Shown one piece after another: positions 45,816 to 57,000 of a DNA stretch of 64,000 nucleotides. The translations under genes were made by a program, and so were the position numbers. The notes beneath the pieces were generated by a model that searched no databases, was not told where the DNA came from, and was given only the letters and a program-made list of their open reading frames with translations. Origin of the DNA: Procambarus clarkii (lineage: Eukaryota > Arthropoda > Malacostraca > Decapoda > Cambaridae); assembly GCF_040958095.1 (NCBI RefSeq), contig NC_091181.1:27244904-27308903 (forward strand). The letters are read 5' to 3'. Position 1 is the first letter of the stretch; every line of letters begins with the position of its first letter.

Positions 45816-46519
45816 TCATTGCAACAACAATGGGCTGGAGTCCGGTCACAAGTACAGTTTCTAACAAGTTAAGCAACTAACAAATGTGGAGAGCTAGTGT
45901 CACAATTGATATGTTTGTCCTGCACGCCGTCCCCCCATCCAGTGAGCAGCGGTGGATAGATTACATTCACTTAGTTACTACCTACAGTAACAAATGGGGA
46001 ATATTTGGTTAAGATTTCTGGTAGCAGATCATTTTGAATGAAATATTTACACATCTCTTGAACATGTTATAGAATTGTCTCTGAATTCGCATATCTTTTT
46101 GCACTTTATCATATAGTGATGGAGGGGTAAGAATAATTTTGTTGACATGGTTTACATTTGGTCAGGTCTACATCAGCAGGTAATGGAAAAATTATCTGAG
46201 ATACTTATAACAAAGTCTGAGCCGAGCAGTAGTAACATCTAGAAGTCTGCTGATTTTATTGCATGATCTATTGATGTGTGGCTCTTCTTGCATTTTAGTA
46301 CGATAATAGATGGAATTACTGGTGTCGATTTCACTTAGCCTCAGATCTACAGGATTTTGTTGAAGTTCTTGGTGTATCATAGTTATCAGACTGCTTGTAG
46401 GCAATTAAAGGTTATAATTAACTCCTTCTTTGAAGGCAGATTCTTTGACTAACTCATCAGCTCTTATCATGCATTCGGAGGCCAACATGAGATGGGATAA
46501 GACATAAAAAAACTTCATT

Positions 46520-49500
46520 GGTCTAATTAGCTTAGCATGCTTTCCTGATAATTAACTACCTTGATTGATCGGTTGTACTGAAATGATAAAAGATCGGTGA
46601 ACAGAGAACTTGAAAAACCTGACCATTGGATTTTCTGATGATCTAAACGGGCTGCATTGTGGGAACAAACTGTGGCGGCTCCACAATATTAGATTTGAAT
46701 AGATACCATGTGTGAGAGAGAGCAAGGAAGGTCAGTGCGCAAGGTGGAGGATGGAGTATGAGGGGAGACTTGAGGATAGTTGGTGGTGCCAGCTGTGGGT
46801 AGTATTTTTTAACTGATACTGTAGTGAAATACTTGTGTGAGGAAAATGGCAGTCTCAATGTAAGTGCACATTTACTTGTCCTGTATATCTCTATTGCCTG
46901 TAGGTCTATATTTAGTTGGAAGGTTTTATTTTACTTGTTAAATAAAATTAAAAGGGTAATCCAGCATTTTTTCTTACTCTTATTTCCTCTTTCTCTTATT
47001 GGGAGTCAATAATTAAATATACAGTACTGTTGTAATAATCGCCAATGTCTCTGCTTAAAGTAGTCTTTTTTAAATGCTGTAACCAAAAATGCTGCCCTTA
47101 TTTTAAATAACTCGTGTTCTAAAAATTATAAAAGTCTCTGAAAACAGGATACAAGAATGTTCAGTATGACAGAGTAAGTTGGATTCTTAAACTAATTATC
47201 TCGGTTTTAGGTTATGATAATATTGAATGTATAACAAAGGTGAAGAATGTAGTTGCATGAAGTTACAAAACTATACAGGTGGTACATTATAACAAACTGT
47301 ATTACAAAAATAAGGTCTTGTAAATTAATTTTTTGGTCTCGTGCACTCGTATTAGGTTAGGTAAGGTTTGGTTAAGTTTGGCTTGGTTGGGTTTAGTGGA
47401 GTGTGGCTGGCTGGCTTGCCCTATACAATAGAAAAAACTTTTATATTTAAAAAAACATGGCAGTGAATGAAGTATTTTTTAGCTTTTTATTACTACAACT
47501 GTATGCATATAATGAACGTTATAATTTACTGTAATAATAATTATACAGTTATGAACAAGATTGGCAAAATATGCTCCTAATCATTTAAAATAACCCAAGC
47601 TATATCTAACTTCTTAACCTGGAGCATATTTAGAGAGAGTTTAGAGAGTTCTACTCCGAGTCTGGCTTGCAGGCTCGACTTGTGATAACTTGATCAAGCA
47701 GCCTGTTGCTTGGAGTGGCCCACAGGCCCATATATTCACTACAATCCAGTTGGTCCAGCACTTCTTAAAGTAACTTGTTAATCTACAATCATGTGGAGAC
47801 TGTGTATAGCTTCTTGACATGTATATTTTCAATAATTTACTAAATATTTTTTTGCTTATTTTCACTATACAGTACTGGTCTCTTGTATGCGTAATTCTTA
47901 TAATTGTGGGATGGGTTGACCAGAACTGGTAACAGGTTGTGTGCCAACTGAACTGCAATGATATCCGATACTAACATAAGTGTTTGTTTTTATTTATATA
48001 TACAAGACTATATAGATACAAGATATGTATATAGATACAATACTTACATTGTTTTAAAACCACTAGCATGCATAGCGTTTTTGGCAAGTCCTTAATCCTA
48101 ATTTTCCCTGGAATATGACCCGCCAAGTGTGTAACAATGGGGTACCCATTCACTGCTGGGTGAACAGAGGCTACAGTTAAGTTCCATTAACATCACCTCC
48201 TAAGTAAAAGGGTGCTTGCAGATTAAAAGATGACACACTGATATTTATATGTATGCTCTATTTTGCAATGCATGATACAATGTGCACTTGATACTGAATG
48301 GTTTAAGATATTGTAGATTTTTTCTAGGTATCATACATGATTTAATAATTTTAAAATGCATTTCACAAACTTATATAATGTTCTATAAACTGGAAATGTA
48401 CATGTCTAGCCTTCTCATTTTTTACTAGACATCCCTTCAATCAAACAGTTTAACTATAAATTGGACACCAGGCATCCCGTACTAGGCATAGTTAATTTAT
48501 TGCTTAATTATTATAATTACATTATTTATGCAACATTTCTAGGCTTTCAAAAGTGAATGTTTAAGAAAAGTAACATTAACAGTACTGTACAGTATTTACA
48601 TTTCCAAAAAATTACAAATATAATATCAAAGAACCATCTCATTTGAACTTTACTTCATTTGCATAATTTAACTTGAATGGATGGTACTGATGAAACCCCT
48701 AATGAGCCTTTATCAAATATAGCCTTAAAAATGTGTGGAACCTTTGCATAGTAGCATATGATCTTTATTTCTATGTGCAGCATGAATGTTTTAGTCAAAA
48801 TAATGATGCTTGGCCCCAGTTTCCAACTTTATTATTTTGTTTAAATTTATTAACCATGAAGGCTGAAGAAAATCTTTACATGTGCAATAATGGAAAATAT
48901 TGTAATGTGTTTACTGCTTGCAAATAAACTTAATCACTATGCAGTATAATTTTTGTAGTATTAGTTTATTAATATATTTACTGTTCATTTTTTTTGAGTT
49001 GTACCATTTGGTTGCTTCCCAAGGCAAGGTCCTGCTATTCTTGTGGATGTGAACAGTTAGGGAGATTGCTATTTTGCACTGGTTTAGTGGGGATCTTTTT
49101 TGAATCTCCTTACCAGGGTTATACTGGAATTACTGCCAAAATGACCCCTGTTAGTTTAATTTATCTATACACAAACTCCTTTCAAATTCTGCTCTGCACT
49201 CAACAGGCCGTCAGAGTTCTCTGCCAATTACTAGTTGAACCCACCTGGTTGAGGGGGTGGGGGGTCTCATCTGGTCAAGGGAATGGACATGTTTTTATAT
49301 CTCCACCCAAATCCCTCAATTTTTAACCAAGAATGAAACACAGCAGTTCATCTTGAAGGTACCCTTCTTGGTGTAGGCTGGTTTGTTTGACTGTTCATTG
49401 ATTTATCTTCTGGTGTTATAGTCTTCCTGGCTTGGTGCCTCTTTTTGATAATTACTTACTCATCAATGTCTTTGTCAAGTTGTGGTTTTGTATTTTTATC

Positions 49501-50230
49501 TTCTGGCATGCTCTTAATGTTTTGGAATCTGTTAATGTTACTGTTAACATAATGTTAATGAAAAATGGAATCGGTCCCATGCTTATGATCTGTAGGTATT
49601 AGCCACACTGAAGATGTTATTATTTGCTATGTTTTGGACTGATACCATGACTAGGGGGTTCTGAAGGTCAAAGTGTGTGTTTGTACCACAACTGTGTTGC
49701 ACCTGAGCAGCTCTTTGGGTGGGGGTCTGGAAGCCTGAAGGTTTGTATCTTTTAGAGATGTCCATTACCTGATTTCCTGTGGTTCCACTGAATGGTACAG
49801 GTTATAAATGTCTTTTATTGTAGATTAAATTATTCTTTCCATGAAAGATATTCAGCGGCTGCCCTTTCCTCTTATTTTTACTTCTCTAAATTTCAGGGGT
49901 TTTAGTTCTGTAAAATGCAAATTTCGCAGAGCCTGGGTACCCTGTTGACATGTGGGTGCCGACACTGTTGATGGTTAGTGGTGAGGATGCCAATTAGTGA
50001 TTAGAAGTATTCCTTGGCAGTGTCTTTGATGTATAGTGCACTGAATGTAATTAAAGAGCTTTCAAAAGATCATTTTGGGCTGGATGACGTCTAATCCAGT
50101 GTCTCACTTGCACCAGTATGATTTTGTGGGAACGTGAACAAATTTCCATTGCACCTGTGCAAAATGTCAACCTGCCCTGATTCAGCATAGTTGTCTATGG
50201 GAATGGCAAGATTTTCTTAAGGAAGCAACC
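46520..50230. other. Intergenic, upstream of ABCB6 coding start
   Basis: AT-rich. Contains a degenerate TTAGG-phase tract at 47352-47406. 47640-47740 (GACTTGTGATAACTTGATCA, then GCAGCCTGTTGCTTGG) looks like LINE/SINE tail sequence, and 48120-48180 contains a short family-1 SINE segment (CACTGCTGGGTGAACAGAGG). Nothing coding was recognised. Confidence 0.45.
47352..47406 (+). repeat. Degenerate TTAGG-like pentamer tract
   Basis: Reads in strict 5-bp phase TTAGG TTAGG TAAGG TTTGG then TTAAG TTTGG CTTGG TTGGG. Possibly an interstitial relic of the arthropod telomere repeat, or simple-sequence drift. Confidence 0.5.
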
Positions 50231-50748
50231 AATTACCTTACTAAGAAAGGTGCTTTTTAACTCGAAGCCATATTTCTTTAGTTTTAATCTTATTACAGTA
50301 TTTTATTTGACAAACACCACTTATTTCAGTGTTTTGTCTTCCAGATTCATGCCTGAAGTCTATCCTTTTTCATATTTAGCATCTGTGAGCTTTACTTCTC
50401 GAATGTTGGTGTCTATGGGTCATACAAGCTCATAGTAATTGCATCTTAAATGGGGGGCATTATAAGAATAAAGTCCATGAACTTCCTGGATTCCAAGCTG
50501 TTGCCATAGTTTGACAAAGTTCATCTGAAGCCTATTAAAGTATTTTGTATTATTAAAAAAAATTCTTAAAAGACCCCTTGTTATCCCCCAATATCATAAT
50601 AAATTGCAGTATCATTAAAATTTATCTTGTAGCCAGTCTACCCAATAATTTTTATATAAAGACCATGGTAATCATTTGTGTACACCATACATCTAGTCTA
50701 CAACTTATAAAATAATCTATATTTTTCCAGGCATTAAGTAAATCCAGG

Positions 50749-51019
50749 ATGTTGTACTGCCCGCCTAATGTCACATTCAGTAACATCTGGGACAACCATG
50801 GGATATCCCACTGCTTTTGGGATACTGTCACTGCAGCAGTGTATTCATTATTCATAATTTTATTTGGATGTGGACAATGGATTATGTACCGCAAGTATGC
50901 CACTGTGACTGACCAGTATTTGAGGCCCAAGTCAGTACTCTTTGGTATACAAGTGGTACTTACAATCTTGATGATAATACTCACAATTGCAAGATTAGCA
51001 CTGCAAGCAACAGTCATTG
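50749..51019 (+). CDS. ABCB6: ABCB6 coding exon 1 (residues 1-91)
   Basis: It begins ATG at 50749 (MLYCPPNVTF) and ends ATTG|GTGAGA in phase 1. A polypyrimidine tract and TTTTCCAG just upstream (to about 50730) look like an acceptor, so the 5' UTR is probably split and a noncoding exon lies further upstream. Helices are near residues 30-48 (AVYSLFIILFGCGQWIM) and 63-88 (SVLFGIQVVLTILMIILTIA). The start is supported because the Cys-Trp-Cys pattern falls at the same offset from Met as in human ABCB6. Confidence 0.88.
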
Positions 51020-54000
51020 GTGAGAAAACATAAGAATTTCTACAGAATTTTTCTTGCACTTGAGTGTAAAATGAAGAGAAGAATATTACTCAAAAGATAA
51101 ACATAATTTTTTTGAATTAGTTCAGCAGTGATTACAATTTAGTATGGTTATCCTTTTTATTCAATTGGATATCACTAATACTGTTCAGATATTTGAAGTA
51201 TTTTAATTTCAAAGAATGAGCATCTGCTCTAAAGTATTTAATGATAATCAAGAGTCTCATGAGTTTTCTTCAATAGAGTAACTGATAAGGTATTTATTTA
51301 AACACATTCTTTCTTGGACATTCAAAAGTTGCATTCATCACAGTTAATTTTCTGTAAGAATTTTCTGATATAGTGAATGGAATCTACCTCACTTTCTCTT
51401 AAATGCAAAGCAATGCTGGTCTGGTTTTATCATTCCAAGAACAGCAGACCCAGGTTTTGAAGGTGAAAGAGCTAGTTATTTATTCCCTAGATTTAGTGCC
51501 TGACCAAATATTAGCCATAATTGATAATCATAAATTTATATTTTTATTATACATGGACATAAGGCGAGAAGATAAATTAAAAAAAAATTAAATGTCATTC
51601 ATTGCTCAAATAAACGTTTTTTCAGAGTTCCTCTTGAGTTAGTTGTAGTGTAAAATTCCTAATATGGTGATAGAGCCAATTCTGAGCTTTGATCACCTGG
51701 TCATTCTCTGAGGCTGGTGTTCAGCCATTTCCTGGACAGTTCAATTCAGACCTGATCATTGCAATCTTCACATCTTGGATGCAGCAAAAACTTGTCAAAT
51801 CTGTCCCGCTGGGGTTTTATCTCCAATACAGTGTATTGAAATTCAACTTTGTTTGTTCAAAACATATGCCATATGTAAGATTTTGCTTTGCGTTGTGTGA
51901 ATTTTCTGGTGTGAGTCCCCTTGAGGCATCTTGAAGCTATTACATTTATTCAGTGCCATGCTACTGGGTGGTATTAGTGACTAGAGTTCTTACTGGCCTA
52001 CTGAGGACTGTGGCAGAACCTGGCCCCCCTCAGAGGTGCAGGGAGCAGTGGCACTATGAACACCTTACATTTAAAGTAATTCATGTCTGCCACCACCTGG
52101 GAAGATACCCTGAAATCCAGCGAAACAAAACAGACGTCTGCATGGTTAAAACTGAGACTACAGCCTCAAAACTGCCAAAAGTATTTCCCCCAACTATGAA
52201 AACAATTAAAATTTCATGAAACTAGTGCAAACTAGTTTGCCCCACCTTCTCCCCCCCCTCCCAAATGAGGGGATTAGGGAGGCAGGCCAGGTCAGGTCAG
52301 ACAACCCCACCCCTGTCAGTTCTTATTCTGATGTGCCTGGTTGCTATTTTAGTTGCTCTGGCTCCGGTTTCCCATTTTTCAAGTGGTGGTTTGTCTTTGA
52401 GGCTGTTCATATGTGTTTGTGTAGCATGAGCCAGCAGTTTAGTGTGCTTGGAGCTGCATGTACTCATGGTTTTCTTCCCTGTGTGCTATTTAAGTGCTGC
52501 TCATGCACAATGAGGGTTGTCTTCCCTGGGGTGTTCGGGACACACTTCCTTCAGGGGTCTCCTCACTTGGGGGTCTCCCTCGCCCTTCAGGTTAGTCGGT
52601 GGTCTTTGGTTCTGTCTTTCCTCGGGTTGGGAGTGTTTTTGGCTGGTGGGGTGCACTGTAGTTTGAGAGTCCTGTTGGTCCTGTTGCCGTGCCAATGTAT
52701 CTACCTGGTTGCCTGTTCTGTGGCTTCTTGCTGGGGGTTTTGAACTTTATTTCTCATTTTGTTCCTCTAGAGTTTGTCCCTTTGTCCTTTTGTGCTTGGG
52801 GGTTTCTTCTTGCTGTTTCACATTATTAGGTTTGGCCTATGGTGATTGTGCAGTTGCCCCCTTAACTTTTCCGTTGGCTTTGGGTGGCTAGGGTTGCCTG
52901 TTCCAGTTAGGGGTTACTGGTGTAGCATTCAAAGTGCCTGGACTTCCTGCTTGGCTCATTCACCCTGCAGGCCCTGGAAAACCCCCGTGGGCTCGGTTGT
53001 ACTATGGATATCGCTTCAGAGCCCGCTCTCGCTTTGTGTGAATTTGTGGGTTGTTCGTTGCCTGTGCCACCTGGCAGTGTTTATACATTCTGCCTCCGCC
53101 ATGCTGCCTGTTTGGTCGGTGACACCTTTGACCCTGAGTCATGTGGGACTTGTTCAACCCATTTGACTCATCTTACCCATTCCTCTCTTGACGTTCAAAG
53201 GTTTCAGGCGGTGACTGCTTTACACGTAAGGTTTTCCGTTTTACAGCGCTTGAGGATGTCAGGTTATATCTTGATTTTTCTGCTTGATGTTTAGGGACTT
53301 TAATTTGGAGGTGTTGGTCAATTCAACCGTGTTTCCATTTGCATCACCACCTTTCTTCCAGAGTCGGCAGGTTATGCTCTAGTCCTCTCCCCTTGCTTCC
53401 ATCTCCAAAGCATCTGAGGGTTTTGGAATTGGGGCAGGGTTTAGCTCATGATGTAGCATGGGCAGATATGGTGTTTGCCCTTTCCAATATGGGCTCAGAG
53501 GCAGTTAAGAGAGCCTCTTGCTCTCGCCGAGGCTTCCGAGTTTTCCCAGCCGGCCCCTTCCTTCGAGGTCTTTCCCTCAGACTCCATTTTCATTTTCTGG
53601 GTGGTGGGCTTGTGGGGCTCTTCCCCAGGGGCACTCTTCTGCAATTCTTGTGGCTTGGGGGGAAGGGGGAGTCGGAGTGGGGCCCTTGGGGTCTCGTTTG
53701 ATACTTCGTGAGCCCTGGTACCTTATGTGGAGGGTCTTTTTATTACAGGGTGTTGGGTTTTCTTATCCCCCTTCTCAATAAATGTTTCGAGTTGGGTGTG
53801 GCTCACCCCAGAGTTCATTTCCGTGTACCTTTGGGTTCTTCAGATTCATCCTTCTAGAGGTTTCGTTCCTCCCTGGTTTTCCCGGTGAAGATCTGGGAGG
53901 CCCTTAGTACATACCTACACGACCCAGTTTCTCAGTTATGGACCCAGAGTTCTTTTGAGTTCGGTTCTTCTTCCACTTATTTGGTGCGTTAAAAGGTTCT

Positions 54001-57000
54001 GGAGTCGTTCTGGATAGCAGATTGTCCTTTGTTTTCCATTGGGGCTTTGCACGTGTTTTGCTGTACCCGCATGCTTGACTGACAGGTGGTGATCTCTGTG
54101 TTGCAAGTTGTTTTGGGGGCTTCTTTTGAGCCCCTCAATGTGTGCCTCTTCACTCCTGCACCTTCCCGTGATGTGGGTCTTGTGCAGCTTCATGCTCAGG
54201 TTTCCCTTCTGTTGGCTACCTTGCTTGGTGAAGACCTTCGTGCCTGCTCACAGTTTGCTTGTCATGCGTTTCTCGAACCTCCTAGAGTTCAATTGTGATT
54301 GGTTCTCGGAGGATGTTGGGACGCTCATCGAGGTTCCTCGTGCAGGGGTCTTGGCCTCTACTGCTTCAGTGTTGGCTTCCCTGCTTAAGCTGTATGCTCC
54401 AATCCTTTAAGAGGCGGTTTTCTTGTTTTTTCGCCTCCCGTCTTGTGTCGGCAAGCCATGCTGGCAGGTGTTTGGACTCGGCATGGGCCCTGGCTCTCAC
54501 TTGTGCTTTCCCTTTTTGTTCATTGTTGTTCCCCGAGGACATTCTCAGTTTTTGTCAGCTGCAGTTGTTGGTTGCCATCCTGTCTCTAGACTTGTGTACG
54601 CGTGGTGGTCGTACATACATGGTCATTTTTTTTTTTTTTTTTTGTCATGGGTGTGCCTTGTTTATTCTTGTCTGGTTGATAAGGCAAGTTTTGGGTATAC
54701 AGTGAACATAAGTTTTGTGACCAGGTATCTGCTACAGACTTTGATCCAGAGTGACTTTTCTGGATGTGTTCAGAGTATCTTAACCCACAATTTAATGTTC
54801 TTTGAAACTAGCTCTGCACTTTCCTTTCTCCTGACGTCTGTGACTCTGTAAGCTCGAGCTGGGATAGGTGGGAAGTGGGGTTCCTCCAGATGTGTGTTTT
54901 TAGTGTGGGTAGTAACATCTGGTGATGGGTTGGGGTTGCTGCAAAGTTGTCACCTAGCAGTTTGACATTGGTACTTGATAGACTCCATTAAGTGAAGCAT
55001 TGAGAAGACAAGTTAATTACTGTAAAGTTGAATGAGCCTTCATGAATGAGGCCTGACAGCTGAGTGGACAGCGCTTCGGATTTGTAGTCCTGCGGTTCCG
55101 GGTTCGATCCCCAGTGGAGGAGGAAACAAATAGGCAAAAAGTTTCTTTCACCCTGATGCCCCAGTTCACCTAACAGTAAATAGGTACCTAGGAGTTAGAC
55201 AGCTGCTACGGGCCGATTCCTGGGTGGGTGTAACAAAAAGGAGGCCTGGTCGAGGACTGTGCTGCGGGGACTCTAAGCCCCGAAATCATCTCAAGATAAC
55301 CCCAAGATAATTTCACATGGTCATTGTGATGTATTGAGAATTCTTGAGTGGGCTGATGGAGGCAATTTGTAAAAGAGCACAATGCTAAAGATGTGAAGGT
55401 AGCACAGATCAGGGTAAAATTTGGTAATGTCCACAGAGAGGTGGACACTTGCCCCCAGGTAGTGACCAATTGACTTGTTCAGGAAGGAATTTTCCATATA
55501 TATTCAGTGCCTTGTTATTTTACTGTCATCCCAGTATTATTGCAAATTAATTTTATAATATTTAAAGATATTTTTCAAATGAACTTAATTTACTAATAAC
55601 ACTGCAATTAAGCATAATGATATACTGGACAGTATTGTCATAATATTCAAAAGATAATTTTAAAAGTATAGTATAGTAATTAGTTTTGTTAATAAATGTA
55701 AATTACAATATAATGTGTATCACCACTAATGCTCAAATGATCTTTTGTAATCAGGTGACCATGTTATCTATGGATATATGATTCTATACTTTGCCTGCAA
55801 CCTGGTGTGTTGGCCTCTGTCTCTTCGTATTGTGTTCTTGGAGCGCAATTATCTCCTGCCAACAATACCTACCCGAGGGCATGGGGTTGCATTGCTTGTG
55901 TTCTGGACACTGGTGTTTGTCAGTGAAAATCTTGCCTTCCTCAATCTAAGAAATGAAGACTGGTGGTTTGACCTTTCAACGTGAGTACCATTTTTGTTTC
56001 AATTTTGTATATATTGTACTCGTTTTTTTACTTAATGTAACCGTCATATATACACACTTGTATTTAATGAAGAAAAATTAATAAGAGCTTTGAAATAAGA
56101 GAAAACTGAGAAGAAATAGGAGTTACCTCCTTATTGATAAATGACTACTTACTGGAATAGTATTAGGAAGATAAGCATTGTATGAAGTAGAGTGCAGTTA
56201 GTGATTGTTAACCTTTGGAATGTGCAATTGCGCCAATCATTTACCTAACCTCTGTGCTATTCTGAAGCAATTTGAAACAAATCATTTTGAATTTTTTCTA
56301 AATAAGGTAAAAATGGTAAGTATGGATTTTTTTATTATTTTAAACATTTTATGTATTTTCTTGAATGTATGGAAATTTGTACTGCACTGTAAGTGCTGAT
56401 ACTGACGTTTTAGGTCGTGAATTTAAAAAAGCCCTTTCCCCATTTTCCCAAAAAAAGGATCTAGTTTTATTTGTAAATCTGGATGATTTGTTAGTGAGTT
56501 GGTGCTTATTTTCCATGACACAGAACCTTTCACCATGTAAAATATGGTGAAGACGTCTGTGTTATTTTTTAATCTCTAGTATTTTTATTTTATACTGCCA
56601 CTTACCTTCATAAAGTAGAAAGTAGGGCAAATTATAATGTACACATGATATTCCTAATGAGATTTTTATTGTTCAATGTTTACACTTTTATGTTTAATTC
56701 TGCCTTCTCTTGACTGTCTTGTATCAACAGCATGCTCAAATATGAGGTGCTATATTTATTTTTATTGTAATACAATATCTGTATCACTCTGTTGCCTTTT
56801 AAATACAGTAAATTGAACTTTAGCAGTCACATGATTGTACAATATTTGTGTACTGATGCAATGTGTTGATGTATCTGTCCTTAACATTTACAACTTTAAC
56901 CACTGTACTGCACTGCACAACGTGCCTTTAGGTGCTCGACAGATGGTGCGCAATGCGCCTCGGGGATCTTAATAGGTATAACGTACAATTCAAAACTGGA

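Larger units (their letters stand above)
45270..46510 (-). mobile_element. RNase H LINE 3' part (copy 3)
   Basis: The minus-strand frame 46404-46195 reads HQELQQNPVDLRLSEIDTSN, KMQEEPHINRSCNKISRLLD and VTTARLRLCYKYL, parallel to copy 1 at 37980-38140. The 3' UTR (45950-45275) follows with the same GGGTATGGGGCAT tail. A (TTTA)n tract at 45440-45490 and four 15-bp ATCATAGATGGTCA units at 45763-45815 sit inside it. Confidence 0.78.
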
